DNA of 64,000 bases from assembly GCF_900187855.1 (NCBI RefSeq), contig NZ_FYEG01000007.1, positions 32,613 to 96,612 of the forward strand. The letters are read 5' to 3'. Below, one piece after another: positions 26,021 through 34,617 of the stretch. Each line of letters opens with the position of its first letter. Position 1 is the first letter of the stretch. The notes under the pieces are model-generated. The model made no database searches, was not told the origin of the DNA, and saw nothing but the letters and a program-made list of their open reading frames with translations. Source of the stretch: Actinomyces minihominis. GTDB taxonomy: Bacteria > Actinomycetota > Actinomycetes > Actinomycetales > Actinomycetaceae. A program made the position numbers and the translations under genes.

Positions 26021-28750
26021 GTGTCGGTCAAAGATTCAGAGTCGAAGTTTCATGACGCTTATCGAAGTGTGTTCCGCTTTGGCCTGAACGGGGGTGAAAC
26101 AGTTGCCTCCGTGGCTGATGCTTTCGTCCGGGACTGGCTCGCCACCCGGAAGAAGGGGGTGGCCCGTAACGCCCTCGACCGTTGGGACGGGCGTGCGCCG
26201 ACCTCTCTCCCCGGCGGTACCAAGATCAACTTCTTCTCATTCGAGGACGAACGAAGCGGTGACTGTGCGGTGCGCTACCGGATTACGGATCCTGCAGATG
26301 AGGGCGAGTACCGCGTCACCGTATCAGCCCTGTCGGATCGAAGTGTAAGGGGTGAGCACGGCGTTTCTTTCGTGATTGAGATGGCACGAAACGTCGGCGA
26401 AGCTTCCACTCATAGAATCAATCCCCCGCGCATTGTCGGGCAGATACTCGATGATCGCCGGGTGTTTGACGGGCGGACCCGCCTGCAGGGTCGTCCTCGA
26501 ACCATCCGTAACCAGGATGTTGAAGAACTCGTCGAAGCGATTGCCGATCCTGACCGCCAGGTCGCTGTCGTCCTAGCAACCTCACTGGCACCCGAGGTTG
26601 ACGAGAAGTGGCGCGTCATCGTCGGCGAACTCACCAAGGACACCGTTGGAACTGCCGCGGTCTTCGTGGTGGCAGCCAATGCGGTTGAGGAACTGAACGA
26701 AGCTCTACCGGAGGGCCTGCGGACCAAACTCGGAAACATTCGCACCATCGCCCCGCGCGTTAACTTTGAAAACCCTGACGTTCGTCGCCACCCCGTCCTT
26801 GATGCCGCTGAAGTCGCTGAGGCACTCAACGACCGCGGTCTTCCCACGGATCTAGCGAGTGCCCGCTTCGCAGTCCTGCCCCGCCAGCTTCTCCTTGACG
26901 CCCCCATTCCCCCTACGGTTCGACGCGGCATGTCGCTGCTGGGGAAAGAGGAACGCCGCTCCCTCGTCTCTCTTCAGGTTGAGGAGAGTGTTGAAGGCCT
27001 TGTACAGCAGGCTTCCCAGGGCGCTGCGTCATCAGGGGGCAGCACCGCCATGACGGCGACACTGTTGCCGACTCCGATCCACAAGTTTCCCCGTCGCAGT
27101 GAGCACCATGCCCGAGATAAGGAGGTCGGCGGGTTCTGGAGAAACTTCTACAACCTTGTGTCACGCTGGCTGGGACGTGACGAAGGCTCCGTCACCGAGG
27201 GGTCAATCGAAGAGGATCTCAAGGCGCTTGACCTTCGCATTGTGCACGACCGGCAGGAAATTGCGGTGCACGAGAAGTTCCTTTCGCAAGCTGAAGCTGA
27301 CCGAGATGCCCTTGAGGTGAGGATTGCAGAACTGGGTGAAGAGGTCGAGTCTCTTCATGCCCAACTGGAGGCCGCCCACGAAGAACGCCACGAAGCCCTT
27401 ACCGAGCTCGCCTCACTTCGCCAAGCAAGCGTTGCGGGACAGGTGCCAGCAACCGCACCTTCGGCCGTAGAAACTTCAGGAAGTAACGGTTACAACCTCT
27501 CTTCCCTAGAGGCCAAGGTTTCCCAGGTGACCCCGACACCTTCGCCCGCCGAAGAGGAGCAACCTAGCCTGCGCCAACCACGCCAACGAAACGTTGATGC
27601 CATTGCTGAGGTACGACGTGGCCTAGATCTACTTGCGGTGCGACTTGACCCGATCATTCAAAGAACCATGACGCCCCTAGTCGGTCAGATTGAATGGACC
27701 GATGTTCTCGTTGCGCTGGACGATAAAGCTGGACGAAGCTTCAAAACCTACAATCGCAAGGATCCCGCGGCCCAGCTCGCCATGCTGACCCAGCGTCTCG
27801 GTGCCCATGGGTTCCCCTTCGAAGTTGATCGCAGCCGATCCGTTTCGTCGATCGCCCAGCAGCTTCGGATCCTCCGCAACGACTCGGCTCACTATCGTGA
27901 ACTCGAAGATGAGGACGGGTTCCGCGTGCACGACCTCATCGTCCAGTTGCTAAAACTACTCAATGATTCCGATGGTTCCCTACAGGCGTTGGCGATGCGC
28001 GAGCAGGTCGCTGAGAAACTGTGGGCCTTCCAACCGATGGATATTCTGACTGAGGTTAACGTGCCACCGGTTGAAGAGGTCGCGCCCGCGCTGGTGGCAA
28101 CCAGACCGGCCGCAGCGGAAGGACAGCAGGCGCTACCAGTCGCAACACACGACATGCTTGCAATCGATCTGCCCCAGAGCACCCTCTTCGACACGTCTGA
28201 AATTGATGCTCCCATTCTCGGGCAGACCCACCTGGAGTACGAACCGTGGCAGACCCTCGGCCTGCATGACCCGGTCCTTCTCGACAGCCTGTGGCGCACC
28301 ACCATCAAAGAGAAGGTCCGTGGTGTCGCAGAGCAGATTGCCGAAGTCGAAGGACCGGTATCTCTCAACCGGCTTCTCACCCTAACGGGCAAAGAGTTTG
28401 GTTTTCAAAGGCTTCACTCCGACCGCAAGAAGAGGCTGGAGAAAGAGATTAAGGCTGCCAACCTTCTCCTCGATGCGGATGACTTCGTCTGGCCGGAGGG
28501 TATCGATCCGGAGAACTGGGAGCAGTTCCGTCCCAGCCCGCCAGAGGCCCAGAGGGACTTCGTGTCCATCAGCCCCGTGGAAATCCGCAATGCAGCGCGG
28601 TTCGTCCTCGACAGCAACGAAGACATGGATGAAGACGGTTTCGAACTGGCGGTTCTAGAAGTCTTCGGTTGCAAGCGGCGCACGGAGGGCGTGCGGGCAC
28701 ATCTGAGGAAAGGTCTCGACCTACTGGAGGAGCATACTCCCAGCGACTGA
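26021..28750 (+). CDS. Large HEPN (Swt1-like) and DUF3320 domain protein
   Basis: A 909-residue protein with no signal peptide or membrane helix. Residues 1-330 form a globular region I do not recognise. A coiled coil spans about 394-471. Residues 530-650 resemble a Swt1-type HEPN domain and contain R619-NDSA-H624, the Rx4-6H motif of HEPN ribonucleases. Residues 770-905 resemble DUF3320 (WRTTIKEKVRGVAEQIAEVE, VEIRNAARFVLD), usually found at the end of giant DUF4011 helicase-like proteins. GTG 26021 has AGGAG eight bases upstream. It stands alone. A defence or RNA-cleaving role is inferred from the domains only. Confidence 0.7.
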   Translation: MSVKDSESKFHDAYRSVFRFGLNGGETVASVADAFVRDWLATRKKGVARNALDRWDGRAPTSLPGGTKINFFSFEDERSGDCAVRYRITDPADEGEYRVTVSALSDRSVRGEHGVSFVIEMARNVGEASTHRINPPRIVGQILDDRRVFDGRTRLQGRPRTIRNQDVEELVEAIADPDRQVAVVLATSLAPEVDEKWRVIVGELTKDTVGTAAVFVVAANAVEELNEALPEGLRTKLGNIRTIAPRVNFENPDVRRHPVLDAAEVAEALNDRGLPTDLASARFAVLPRQLLLDAPIPPTVRRGMSLLGKEERRSLVSLQVEESVEGLVQQASQGAASSGGSTAMTATLLPTPIHKFPRRSEHHARDKEVGGFWRNFYNLVSRWLGRDEGSVTEGSIEEDLKALDLRIVHDRQEIAVHEKFLSQAEADRDALEVRIAELGEEVESLHAQLEAAHEERHEALTELASLRQASVAGQVPATAPSAVETSGSNGYNLSSLEAKVSQVTPTPSPAEEEQPSLRQPRQRNVDAIAEVRRGLDLLAVRLDPIIQRTMTPLVGQIEWTDVLVALDDKAGRSFKTYNRKDPAAQLAMLTQRLGAHGFPFEVDRSRSVSSIAQQLRILRNDSAHYRELEDEDGFRVHDLIVQLLKLLNDSDGSLQALAMREQVAEKLWAFQPMDILTEVNVPPVEEVAPALVATRPAAAEGQQALPVATHDMLAIDLPQSTLFDTSEIDAPILGQTHLEYEPWQTLGLHDPVLLDSLWRTTIKEKVRGVAEQIAEVEGPVSLNRLLTLTGKEFGFQRLHSDRKKRLEKEIKAANLLLDADDFVWPEGIDPENWEQFRPSPPEAQRDFVSISPVEIRNAARFVLDSNEDMDEDGFELAVLEVFGCKRRTEGVRAHLRKGLDLLEEHTPSD

Positions 28751-28910
28751 AGCGGCCTCAGACACCCTACCGCCTCACAGCAAGGTCCTGACTCGTATTG
28801 TCAACCTGTGGATGGAGTAGAAACGTTACCCAAAAGGCCCAGGCCTTGGGGGGATAATGTCGATCAGGCCACAGATCAATGCTGGAGGCCGCTCTGCAGA
28901 AAGGGTTTCC

Positions 28911-29870
28911 ATGGCTGATCAAGCAAACCGCGTGACGTTCGAAAACTTCGCCAAGGTTGAGACTGCTCGCATGTTCGCGGGCATCACCGCGACAGCAGGG
29001 GGATCCAATGTCTGGTCCCACAACCGCACCCCCACCCCGATCGACCAGCAGACCATCATCCGCATGAACCGGGACACGCTCTATAGCTCGGCAATCATTG
29101 ATGTTTCACAGGGGGCGACAATCACGATTCCCGATGCGGGTGACCGGTACTTCTCGGTCATGTTGGTGAATGAGGATCACTACATCAACCAGATTCTGCA
29201 CGCGGCGGGAACCTATGAACTTAGTGCAGATCAGCTCGGCAGTGACTTCGTCCTTGCTGCAGCGCGGGTGCTGGTGGATCCCGAGGATCCGGCGGATGTC
29301 GCCGAGGTCAATGCCCTGCAAGACCAGTTAGCACTCACCTCTCATGCGGGTGGACAGTTCAAACTGATGGACTACGACGAAGAATCATTCGCAACCACCC
29401 GCAATGCCGTCCTCGAACTGGCGAAGGGCCTGGGCGGAGTGGAGAGAACATTCGGGAAGAAGGGTGAGGTCGACCCGATCCGCCACCTGCTGGGCACAGC
29501 CTCCGGATGGGGCGGCCTGCCAGAGACTGAGGCCTACTACATCAACGTCGACCCCCAACTTCCCGTCGGTGAGTACACCTTGACCGTGGGTGACGTGCCC
29601 GTTGATGGGTTTTGGTCCATCTCGCTGTACAACGCCGAAGGCTATTTCGCCGAGAATGAGGCCGGCGCATACAGCATCAACAACATCACCGGGGTGCCGA
29701 ATGAGGATGGCACCATCACGGTGAGATTTGGTGGCGACCCGCGCAAACCCAACACCCTGCCCATCATGGAGGGGTGGAACTATCTGGTGCGGCTCTACCG
29801 TCCTCGTCCCGAAGTGCTGGACGGAACCTGGACTTTCCCAACCATCGATTCCCCGGTTGCTGTCAAATGA
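28911..29870 (+). CDS. DUF1254/DUF1214 domain-containing protein
   Basis: A 319-residue protein with the DUF1254 head (WSHNRTPTPIDQQTIIRMNR, DTLYSSAIIDVSQGATI) and the DUF1214 tail (YFAENEAGAYSINNITG, NWSMEGWNYLVRLYRP-type end: GWNYLVRLYRPRPEVLDGTW). Such proteins are common but of unknown function. No signal peptide is seen, unlike many relatives. I start at ATG 28911, with AAAGGG before it; an ATG at 28857 would add 18 residues. Directly downstream begins a zone of gene remnants. Confidence 0.85.
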   Translation: MADQANRVTFENFAKVETARMFAGITATAGGSNVWSHNRTPTPIDQQTIIRMNRDTLYSSAIIDVSQGATITIPDAGDRYFSVMLVNEDHYINQILHAAGTYELSADQLGSDFVLAAARVLVDPEDPADVAEVNALQDQLALTSHAGGQFKLMDYDEESFATTRNAVLELAKGLGGVERTFGKKGEVDPIRHLLGTASGWGGLPETEAYYINVDPQLPVGEYTLTVGDVPVDGFWSISLYNAEGYFAENEAGAYSINNITGVPNEDGTITVRFGGDPRKPNTLPIMEGWNYLVRLYRPRPEVLDGTWTFPTIDSPVAVK

Positions 29871-29879
29871 GGGGTAAAC

Positions 29880-30057
29880 TACTGCTGCTCGCTTAGCAGC
29901 ATCTTTGATGGCTGACTCCGCGGTGGTGATCCGCCACAGAAGTGTGCGAAGTGTTGCTAGTTCACCAGGCTTATAGCTTGCAAGGGCGTGCTCGACCGCG
30001 CGATCTCGGTCAAAGAGGGTCTGGGCTAGTCTTTCTTCAAACGATTGAAAGAAAGAA
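29880..30057 (-). pseudogene. Gene remnant, perhaps the C-terminus of a MarR-type regulator
   Basis: On the minus strand the frame reads FEERLAQTLFDRDRAVEHAL, then SYKPGELATLRTLLWRIT and a helical Lys/Ala tail. This has the look of the last two helices of a MarR protein. No DNA-binding part precedes it, and its frame runs on into the antisense of the DUF1254 gene without a stop of its own. It is head-to-head with the FrnE fragment, so a regulator-oxidoreductase pair may have been cut away here. Confidence 0.35.
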
Positions 30058-30064
30058 ATCTGAC

Positions 30065-30298
30065 TTGAAGATTGAACTGTGGGAAGACATTGTCTGTTCC
30101 TGGTGCGGCATCGCAAACGAACGAATGAACGAAGCACTACGACGCTTCGGCCGTGAAGACGAGGTGGACTTTGCCCATCGTTCATTCCGACTGATTGATG
30201 ATCTGCCCGAAGGTGAGTCCGTGAACTTCACCGAGTACATGATGGCCCAGCGGGGACTCCCGATCGAACAGGTCGAGCAGATGGCTGCCCCACTTCGC
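30065..30298 (+). pseudogene. Truncated FrnE/DsbA-family oxidoreductase
   Basis: From TTG 30065 the product reads IELWEDIVCSWCGIANERMN and continues with clear FrnE/DsbA-family sequence (CSWC active site at residues 11-14, HRSFRLIDDLPEG) for 78 residues, ending at MAAPLR. The remaining two thirds of the usual 210-220 residues are missing and the frame then runs into unrelated sequence. This is a 3'-deleted gene. The 200 bases that follow (30299-30505) show no recognisable gene. Confidence 0.7.
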
Positions 30299-30505
30299 TT
30301 CCGCTGCGCACAAGACAACAGTAGGACGGTCGGCGCACGCCACTCAACGAGGAGTGCCCACGAAGCAACATGTTCTAGCTTCTGTCTCGGATCCGTGGTG
30401 GTAGCGGATACAGAGTCTCGTCCGGCCAGGCGTATGCACCGGATCGAGGTGTTGGTGCCGCAAGAACCGAGTCACATCTTCCGCTCCGCGGCGAACTTCA
30501 CTAGC

Positions 30506-30546
30506 AAGGAGGACGAGACAATATGTCCGTCTCTCCAATATTATGA
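30506..30546 (+). promoter_or_regulatory. Strong ribosome site and seven-codon leader ORF coupled to the peptide gene
   Basis: AAGGAGGA at 30506-30513 is the best Shine-Dalgarno sequence in this zone. Ten bases later ATG 30523 opens a seven-residue frame (MSVSPIL) whose TGA overlaps the ATG of the secreted-peptide gene (ATGA at 30543-30546). The peptide gene has no ribosome site of its own, so its translation probably depends on this leader. Alternatively the site is left over from a deleted gene. Confidence 0.5.
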
Positions 30547-30740
30547 CAGTACCGTGGATGAAAGGGAAAGTGGACTTGCGTAGATCGATCCTAAGAGGCG
30601 CAGTTTGTCTTGCCCTCGCTGCGGGCAGTAGTGTGGCAACTAGTGGGGTGCAAGGGGGCGGGGATGCTCCACGATCGTCGCCGACCACGTTCAATGATCC
30701 CTTGTGCGAGAAATTTCCGATGTTACCGTGGTGTCCATAG
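30543..30740 (+). CDS. Small secreted peptide precursor with a terminal two-cysteine loop
   Basis: A 65-residue product: short Lys/Arg-rich head, hydrophobic core (LRGAVCLALAAGSSVATS), a Gly/Ser/Pro-rich linker, and the ending NDPLCEKFPMLPWCP. Signal-peptide cleavage after the core would free about 30 residues with a possible disulfide loop CEKFPMLPWC at the C-terminus. The gene overlaps the start of a sensor kinase gene by 37 bases, so it is co-expressed with the two-component system. A signal or antimicrobial peptide role is inference; I do not recognise a family. Confidence 0.55.
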   Translation: MTVPWMKGKVDLRRSILRGAVCLALAAGSSVATSGVQGGGDAPRSSPTTFNDPLCEKFPMLPWCP

Positions 30741-31942
30741 TTTCGAAGAAGGCTACGGGACCGTCTCTGGGCGTCCGCTCGGAGCTACGGCGGGGTTTGA
30801 AGCGTTCGTTGATTTTTGCTGGAGCCGCTCTTGGGCTGCTCCTCTTTGAGTTTGTCTCTGACTGGTCTTTGTCGCGAGTGCCTTCGTTGGAGGACTTTTT
30901 CTTTGCTTTGGCGCTGACCGCCGGGCTTATCGCTTTTGCGGTCTGGCCCCGATTCGGTGGTCTGCTCTATCTTGTGATCGCAGTCGCCGAAGGGATTGTT
31001 TGGAGCGGTGTCGTTCTCCCATACCTTGGCCTCTACATCGTGGTGGCCGACTGGATATCACGTCGCTGGTATTTGGCCGCGCTGATCGCATGGCTCGCCG
31101 TGGAAGGAACGCACTACGCGAGACGTCCCGGTCCTCTAACTGCTTCGACGCTCATCGAAACTGGGTTCCTGACGATGTGTTCTATCATCATCGGTGCTGC
31201 GGCACTGTGGTACCGATCTCGTGTTGGTGAGCTCCAAGCAGAGGTGGTTTCAACTCGGAAGGAAATTGAGGAGGCCGAGGCCAGTGTAAGGGTCCGGCTA
31301 TCGAGGGGGCTGCACGACACCGTCGCACGCGACCTTGTTCGGTTGCTGGTTGCATGCCAGAACGCGACCACCGAGTCAGTCGGCGATTCAGCCACCGATA
31401 GCCTCAACAAGATCGAATACCTTGCGAGACAATCACTGAAGAATCTGCGCCGACTAATGGAGGCTCCTTCCAACAAGACCGCGGCACCCAACCTAAGGTC
31501 GACCATCGATACGTGTCAGAGAATGCTCGCAGGACGGAAGATAGTCCTCGCGTCGACGCTGCCAGAGGTCACGGACTTAGCCGCTAGTCCCGAACAGCTC
31601 GAAGCCATCGAGCTGGCAGTCCAGGAAGGTTCGTTGAACGTGCTGAAGTATGGCCGGGAAAACAGTATTTCCGAGCTGAATATCGAGGCGGACGAGTCCG
31701 GGCATCTTGAGCTCACCCTTAGCAGTCTCACGGAGCCGGATCGTCTTTGCCAGCCGGAGCTTGCGGGCGGATTCGGCCTTGCGAATCTTCGCAGCCGGAT
31801 CGAGACCACGGGCGGAAGGCTGCTGGCGGGCCCAGTCGGGGACAAGTGGCTGTTGGCGGTGAGCTTTGCCCGGCTGGAACACGGCCCGGTCAGTGAGCGG
31901 ACTACGGCGTCCGAAGAGGGCATGTCCAGTCGGGCCCAGTGA
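30704..31942 (+). CDS. Membrane sensor histidine kinase (NarL-system type)
   Basis: A kinase of about 403-412 residues with five or six N-terminal helices (to about residue 165), a short coiled linker, the HisKA_3 motif RGLHDTVARDL near residue 203, and a HATPase domain with EGSLNVLKYG and GGFGLANLRSRI. There is no large extracellular domain, which suits sensing within the membrane, as in peptide-antibiotic sensors. Start GTG 30704 lies inside the peptide gene; GTG 30728 or 30731 are alternatives and none has a strong ribosome site. The stop overlaps the regulator start (GTGA). Confidence 0.88.
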   Translation: MREISDVTVVSIVSKKATGPSLGVRSELRRGLKRSLIFAGAALGLLLFEFVSDWSLSRVPSLEDFFFALALTAGLIAFAVWPRFGGLLYLVIAVAEGIVWSGVVLPYLGLYIVVADWISRRWYLAALIAWLAVEGTHYARRPGPLTASTLIETGFLTMCSIIIGAAALWYRSRVGELQAEVVSTRKEIEEAEASVRVRLSRGLHDTVARDLVRLLVACQNATTESVGDSATDSLNKIEYLARQSLKNLRRLMEAPSNKTAAPNLRSTIDTCQRMLAGRKIVLASTLPEVTDLAASPEQLEAIELAVQEGSLNVLKYGRENSISELNIEADESGHLELTLSSLTEPDRLCQPELAGGFGLANLRSRIETTGGRLLAGPVGDKWLLAVSFARLEHGPVSERTTASEEGMSSRAQ

Positions 31943-32652
31943 GGAGCGGACTCAACGTGTGTGGACCCAAGAAGATACGTGTCGCAGTTGCCGACGATGA
32001 CCCCGAGCTCCTGCCCGGGCTGGTGCGGCTGCTGGGTTCTGAGCCCGACATCGAGGTTGTGCTGACGGCCGCTAACGGAGTTGATCTGCTAAACCAGCTG
32101 CGTGTGCGTCGAGTGGACGTTGTGCTGCTAGATGTCGATATGCCCTACCTTGATGGCTTGTCCGCCGCTCGACGCATCGCTGAGCGTTTCCCAAAGATCG
32201 CGATAATCATGCTCACGGCGTTTGAGGAGCGGGACTCACTGGCCCAGGCGCTGGCTGCCGGAGCAAGAGGGTTCCTAACGAAGGATGTGCCGATTTCCGA
32301 ACTGTGCGCAGGAATCCGCCGAGTACTCGCTGGAGAAACAGTGATGGCCGCTGAGCCAGTGCGGCTCCTGGCGGATGCGTATCGACGCCAAACTGAAATT
32401 TCCGACAAGGATCGGGCGTTCTCCGAAGCGGTTGCAGCACTACCAGAACGGCTGGTAGAGGTTTTGAATCTTCTGGTCGAGGGATCATCGAACCGGACGA
32501 TTTCAAAGACACTCGGCCTTTCGGAGGGAACGACTCGAAACTATGTCTCCGAGGTACTTTCTCGCATGGGATGTGAGCGGCGCACTCAGGTCGCGGTGCG
32601 AGCTCTGAGGGCCGGCTACGCGCCACCAGACAACGGCAACCAACGTACATGA
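31939..32652 (+). CDS. NarL/LuxR-type response regulator
   Basis: A 237-residue regulator. The receiver has the acidic pocket DDD (19-21), phosphoacceptor D65 in LLDVDMPYLDG, and K115 in GFLTKDVP. The C-terminal LuxR helix-turn-helix reads NRTISKTLGLSEGTTRNYVS. It is the partner of the kinase just upstream. GTG 31939 couples to the kinase stop; GTG 31957 with GAGGAG before it would be slightly shorter. It is convergent with the ABC exporter operon, which ends 18 bases away and is its most likely target. Confidence 0.93.
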   Translation: MRSGLNVCGPKKIRVAVADDDPELLPGLVRLLGSEPDIEVVLTAANGVDLLNQLRVRRVDVVLLDVDMPYLDGLSAARRIAERFPKIAIIMLTAFEERDSLAQALAAGARGFLTKDVPISELCAGIRRVLAGETVMAAEPVRLLADAYRRQTEISDKDRAFSEAVAALPERLVEVLNLLVEGSSNRTISKTLGLSEGTTRNYVSEVLSRMGCERRTQVAVRALRAGYAPPDNGNQRT

Positions 32653-32670
32653 CCGCACAGTCACCGAAGT

Positions 32671-34617
32671 TCAGGCGCGGAGCGCGGCTGACGGCTGGAT
32701 CCGGCTGGCACGGCGCGTAGCCACGCCCCCTCCGATCAGTCCAACGAGAATCCCGCCTAAGACGCCCAGCACCAGTAGCCGAGGATCAAAGACTGGCTGC
32801 CAATGGCGGGCCAGCGTGATCAGCAGGACGGTCATAAGGCTTGCGTATGCACCCATGACTCCACCGATTAGGCCGACTATGAAGGATTCTCCAAAGACCA
32901 GAAAGGCTACGTGTTTGCGTCTTGCTCCGATCGCGCGCCGAAGTCCGAATTCTCCGGTTCTCTCCTGCACGGCTGCGCTCATAGCGCTGGCTAGCGACAG
33001 CGTGGCTGCTAGGAGTGCCACTGCGGCTAGGGCAATCAAGACATTGGTGACACTGGCCTCTATTTCCTCCCTAAAGTTGGCTGGGTCCGGGGGTGCCTCG
33101 ACCGTCACCGACTCGGGGTCTGCGGGGATCCAAGCGATGGGGGCCTGTAAAGCAACCTGCTGAGCCGCCCCAGGTGTCACCCAGATTTCAACGTTCGCGT
33201 ACTGGGCCGGCCCATGCAAGATCTCCGCGCCGTCGTCGTTGTTGGTTACCACTGCGTTGAGTAATGCTGGATTCAGTCCGGCATCCGTTAGCACCCCAGC
33301 TACCGAATAGGGAGCTCCATCGAGCCACAGGCTGGGCGAGGCGGCAAGGGGGCCTAGCTCGAGTTGGGCAGCCAGGGCCGATCCAACCATTACTTCCCCT
33401 GCGGACAATTCATCTCTTGGCGGTCCGCCTCCGGTGTCAACTTCGAAAATCTGTGTTGGGAGCGAGCCCTCGACCGCTCCTATGAGTTGGGCAGAAATTT
33501 GGCTTTCTCCTGCTAGAAGTTGCGGGGAGCTCGACACGTAGACATCTGGATATGTGACCAGTAAAGACGCGGCTTCAACGCCGCTGAGGTCCTCTAGTCT
33601 GTCGAGAGCGTCGACCGACAAGGCCTGGTCTTGCAGTATCTGTTCACCGGAAGCGGGACCCGCCTCACCAAAACTAGTGGAGACCATGGAAACTCGCTGA
33701 TTTCGCCGTGCATCGAAAATATCGGATACCTGCGATTGAGCAGTCTGTCCCAAACCAATTGTGGTGAGGGCAAGTGCCACGGCCACCGTCACTGAAGCAA
33801 TCAGCCCCACGGTACGCCGCGGTTTAGCCCAAAGCCCGCGCCAAGCATCCGCGACCCCATCTCGGAACCGAACCAACGAAGCACGCCCCGGCGCGACCTT
33901 CGAAGACCAAGACCGGCCAACACGATCTAAGGCCGGCCCGGGCGGCGAACCGTTTTCTGTCAAAACTCCATCTGTTACCCGCACTCGTCGGTCAGCACGC
34001 TCCGCAACTTTCGGATCATGCGTGACAACCAGGACGGTCGTTCCTCTGGCAGCCAGTTCATCCAAAGTGTCCATCACAAGCCCGGAGTTCTTCGTGTCGA
34101 GGTTGCCGGTAGGCTCGTCGGCCACAACCACGGGGGTTCCGGCAGAGATAGCTCTGGCAATGGCCACGCGCTGTTTCTCCCCACCCGAAAGGTTGGCGGC
34201 CAGCTCCTGCGCCTTGTGGGAAAGGCCCACAATTTCAAGCGCCTCGGCCGCCAGTTCGCCCCGACGCTCACCTGTCAGACCCCGATACAGGGTACCCATG
34301 GCCACGTTGTCCAATACGGTGCGAGAATCCAACAGATGGAAAGCCTGGAAAACGAAGGAGAAATTGTCGGATCTAAGACGTGCTCGCTTGACGTCGGAAA
34401 GCTCACCGACCTCGCGGTCATCAATAAAATATTGCCCGCTCGTGGGTTTGTCGAGCAGCGCAATCTGGTTCAGCAAGGTCGATTTTCCAGAACCCGACGG
34501 GCCTTCTATCGCAACATATTCGCCCTGCTCCACCCGGAGCGAAACGTCTTTCAGTGCGTGTACCGGGACGGCCGAGGGATAGGTGCGGCTAACTCCGACT
34601 AGGCGTAAGGCAGGCAC
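32671..34617 (-). CDS. MacB-type ABC exporter with fused ATPase and FtsX-like permease
   Basis: A 648-residue fusion. Residues 1-225 are the ATPase (GPSGSGKST, LSGGEKQRVAIARA, VVADEPTGNLD). Residues 265-648 are a permease with helices near 268-290, 525, 575 and 620 and a large extracytoplasmic domain between the first two. This is the MacB layout: such exporters push peptides, antibiotics or lipoprotein cargo from the outer face of the membrane without pumping through it. The gene overlaps the adaptor gene by one base. The fused form contrasts with the split ATPase and permease of the second module at 60-62 kb. Confidence 0.9.
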   Translation of the reverse strand: MPALRLVGVSRTYPSAVPVHALKDVSLRVEQGEYVAIEGPSGSGKSTLLNQIALLDKPTSGQYFIDDREVGELSDVKRARLRSDNFSFVFQAFHLLDSRTVLDNVAMGTLYRGLTGERRGELAAEALEIVGLSHKAQELAANLSGGEKQRVAIARAISAGTPVVVADEPTGNLDTKNSGLVMDTLDELAARGTTVLVVTHDPKVAERADRRVRVTDGVLTENGSPPGPALDRVGRSWSSKVAPGRASLVRFRDGVADAWRGLWAKPRRTVGLIASVTVAVALALTTIGLGQTAQSQVSDIFDARRNQRVSMVSTSFGEAGPASGEQILQDQALSVDALDRLEDLSGVEAASLLVTYPDVYVSSSPQLLAGESQISAQLIGAVEGSLPTQIFEVDTGGGPPRDELSAGEVMVGSALAAQLELGPLAASPSLWLDGAPYSVAGVLTDAGLNPALLNAVVTNNDDGAEILHGPAQYANVEIWVTPGAAQQVALQAPIAWIPADPESVTVEAPPDPANFREEIEASVTNVLIALAAVALLAATLSLASAMSAAVQERTGEFGLRRAIGARRKHVAFLVFGESFIVGLIGGVMGAYASLMTVLLITLARHWQPVFDPRLLVLGVLGGILVGLIGGGVATRRASRIQPSAALRA

